In this document: positions 5,224-6,450 of the stretch, piece after piece
Position numbering within the stretch: the stretch's first letter is position 1
Layout: each line of letters begins with the position of its first letter
DNA from: an uncultured Micrococcales bacterium
GTDB taxonomy: Bacteria > Actinomycetota > Actinomycetes > Actinomycetales > Microbacteriaceae
Assembly (NCBI GenBank): GCA_937919125.1
Contig: CALFOB010000028.1
Location: 1-6,450 of the forward strand
DNA length: 6,450 nucleotides
Direction: 5' to 3'
The notes under the pieces: model-generated
Databases searched by the model: none
Told to the model about the DNA's origin: nothing
Seen by the model: only the letters and a program-made list of their open reading frames with translations
Program-made: the position numbers and the translations under genes

Positions 5224-5754
5224 ATGTCAGAGCAGAACGAAACAACAGAGACCCAAGAAGTAGTCGAAGAGGCTACTGAGGCTAAAACCTCGATTAAGGA
5301 CCTTGAGGAAGAAGGCGAAGTAGCCGCCGATTACCTTGAGGAACTCCTAGACATCTTCGACCTTGACGGCGACATCAACATCGACGTCAGACAGGGCAGA
5401 GCGTATCTAGAAGTTACAGCTGACGAAGAAAGCAACCTAAGACTGGTATCTCACCCAGATACAGTTGAGGCACTGCAGGAACTAACCCGTATTGCTGTTC
5501 AGACCAAAACCCAGTCATTTAGCCGTCTAATCATTGACATTGCTGGCTCAAGACAGGTTCGTTTGGATGCATTGACCAGACTGGTCAACAAGGCAATCGA
5601 CAAGGTTAAGGACACAAACGCTCCTGTGGCCCTAAAGCCAATGAGCTCTTATGACCGCAAAATCTCTCACGATTTGATCGCCGAGGCTGGACTAATTTCC
5701 CAGTCTGAAGGCGAAGGCAAAGAACGCCACATTGTGGCAAAGCCTGCCGAATAG
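5224..5754 (+). CDS. jag: Jag/KhpB family RNA-binding protein (KH and R3H domains)
   Basis: 176 residues. An acidic N-terminal 40 residues precede a KH-II-like domain (about 33-110, with ALQELTRIAV at 83-92) and an R3H domain (about 112-174) with the R-x3-H motif at R145 and H149 in SSYDRKISHDLI, followed by SEGEGKERHIV. Jag/KhpB proteins are cytoplasmic RNA binders, linked in Gram-positive bacteria to cell elongation and small-RNA regulation. The Jag_N domain found in Firmicutes is absent, as is common in Actinobacteria. The KH loop that usually reads GxxG is VSHPD here (75-79). AGGA, overlapping the yidC stop, is the ribosome binding site, and the gap to yidC is 5 bp. The stop codon lies inside a parS site. 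Confidence 0.93.
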   Translation: MSEQNETTETQEVVEEATEAKTSIKDLEEEGEVAADYLEELLDIFDLDGDINIDVRQGRAYLEVTADEESNLRLVSHPDTVEALQELTRIAVQTKTQSFSRLIIDIAGSRQVRLDALTRLVNKAIDKVKDTNAPVALKPMSSYDRKISHDLIAEAGLISQSEGEGKERHIVAKPAE

Positions 5755-5768
5755 TTTCACGTGAAACA
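5753..5768. promoter_or_regulatory. parS: parS chromosome-partition site (ParB binding)
   Basis: AGTTTCACGTGAAACA matches the parS palindrome TGTTTCACGTGAAACA at 15 of 16 positions; the inner 14 bases are perfect. ParB loads here and spreads, and ParA and SMC act on the complex to segregate origins. It overlaps the last two bases of the jag stop codon, about 4.3 kb from the perfect DnaA boxes. This origin-proximal position upstream of rsmG (often followed by parA-parB) is as expected. Confidence 0.93.
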
Positions 5769-5771
5769 TTC

Positions 5772-5797
5772 AGCCAGGGCTTAGGTCCTGGCTTTTT
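5772..5797 (+). terminator. Intrinsic terminator after jag
   Basis: AGCCAGG (5772-5778) pairs perfectly with CCTGGCT (5787-5793). A G-U and a C-G pair extend the stem to nine, closing a TTAG tetraloop, and a run of T follows. It probably ends the rpmH-to-jag operon just after parS. rsmG begins 31 bp after the stem. Confidence 0.85.
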
Positions 5798-5824
5798 GTT
5801 TAGCCCAACAGATTGGAGTGCCTC

Positions 5825-6450
5825 ATGGCTAACCTCGACGAGAACATCGACTACACCCCAGAGGCTGAGCCTAAGGAAGCCTTAGAGGTCTACGGCCCAT
5901 ACATCAACCAGGCTAGACAGTACTTTGATCTCCTTGTACGAGACGGAGACCTTCTAGGCCTAATCGGCCCTAGGGAACTACCCAAGCTCTGGTCTAGACA
6001 CATACTCAACTCAGCCGTTGTCGCTGACTTGGTTGAAGACGGGCAGCTCGTGGCAGATGTCGGTTCTGGAGCAGGATTCCCTGGAATCCCAATGGCAATT
6101 CTGAAGCCAAATGCGAACTTCGTGCTCATTGAGCCTATGGAAAGACGAGCCAAATGGCTGGCCGAGGTAGTAGTTCCAACTCTCGGTTTAGAGAATGTAC
6201 AAGTACTAAGAGGCAGAGCCGAAGAAGCTCCTTTGAGAAACTACGATGTGACGACAGCTAGAGCCGTGTCTGCCCTTCCTAAGTTGCTCCGAATGCTGGT
6301 ACCTTTGACAGTCCCCGGCGGTCAGGTTTTGGCTATGAAGGGATCCAAGGCTCAGGATGAAATAGAGGAATCTAAGTCTTTGGCAAAGAAACTCAAACTG
6401 GATAGTTTCGAGATTGTCACAGTTGGGGAAAATCTTCTAGTTGACCCAAC
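5825..6450 (+). CDS. rsmG: 16S rRNA (guanine-N7)-methyltransferase RsmG, C-terminus cut by window edge
   Basis: 208 complete codons are present and the frame is open at the right edge; most of the protein is visible. It uses S-adenosylmethionine to methylate N7 of G527 (E. coli numbering) in 16S rRNA. Landmarks: LWSRHILNS (55-63), the SAM-binding loop VADVGSGAGFPGIPMA (76-91), IEPMERRAKWL (102-112) as the acidic strand-end region, TARAVS (144-149), and a PGGQVLAMKG strand (164-173). The ATG has GGAG six bases upstream. Arginine codons are seven AGA, three CGA and one AGG, with no CGC or CGT. A terminator lies between jag and this gene, and no promoter is evident in the 31 bp after it. parA and parB are the expected next genes, outside the window. 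Confidence 0.96.
   Translation, partial: MANLDENIDYTPEAEPKEALEVYGPYINQARQYFDLLVRDGDLLGLIGPRELPKLWSRHILNSAVVADLVEDGQLVADVGSGAGFPGIPMAILKPNANFVLIEPMERRAKWLAEVVVPTLGLENVQVLRGRAEEAPLRNYDVTTARAVSALPKLLRMLVPLTVPGGQVLAMKGSKAQDEIEESKSLAKKLKLDSFEIVTVGENLLVDP

Noticed and set aside
1..6450. Mobile elements, CRISPR, tRNA genes, riboswitches or a novel gene cluster
   Set aside because: Every substantial coding region is a recognised housekeeping gene in a conserved order, and the gaps hold only origin and regulatory elements. I saw no terminal repeats, spacer arrays or tRNA-like structures.

Overview
The window is a bacterial chromosomal origin neighbourhood with the order usual for Actinobacteria: gnd (partial) - dnaN - dnaA on the minus strand, and rpmH - rnpA - yidD - yidC - jag (khpB) - rsmG (partial) on the plus strand, diverging from a non-coding region upstream of dnaA. 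A gnd gene directly after dnaN and the single-domain YidC without a periplasmic domain point to Actinobacteria. Base composition is low for that phylum (mid-40s % G+C by eye) and AGA and CTA codons are frequent. I infer a low-GC, compact-genome actinobacterium, perhaps a freshwater Microbacteriaceae (Luna-type) or similar lineage. The lineage is not proven by anything I can run here.

Left arm (1-1307, minus): the start of a 6-phosphogluconate dehydrogenase gene and the complete sliding clamp gene dnaN, 29 bp apart, probably co-transcribed. Positions 1308-1643 are the best candidate oriC. They hold two abutting perfect DnaA boxes, an adjacent AT-rich block of repeated TCTTTAAT, a further near-consensus box, and a 17-bp direct repeat. 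dnaA fills 1644-3047. Positions 3048-3441 form a second DnaA-box cluster (four good boxes) over the dnaA upstream region, then an AT-rich stretch and a TTGACC promoter facing rpmH. The two clusters share an exact 16-bp repeat, so dnaA is flanked by related origin-like elements, as in bipartite origins.

Right arm (3442-6450, plus): ribosomal protein L34, the RNase P protein, the YidD and YidC membrane-insertion factors and the Jag/KhpB RNA-binding protein are packed with gaps of 0-22 bp, a probable operon. It ends in a near-perfect parS site overlapping the jag stop codon, followed by an intrinsic terminator. rsmG (16S rRNA m7G methyltransferase) then begins and runs off the window. In many bacteria parA-parB follow rsmG, which would fit this parS.

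All the genes are recognisable housekeeping genes. I see no mobile element, CRISPR array, tRNA or unknown gene system. The items worth a second look are the architecture of the origin, the shared repeats, the parS placement, the unusual rnpA start, and a KH domain in Jag that lacks its usual GxxG loop.
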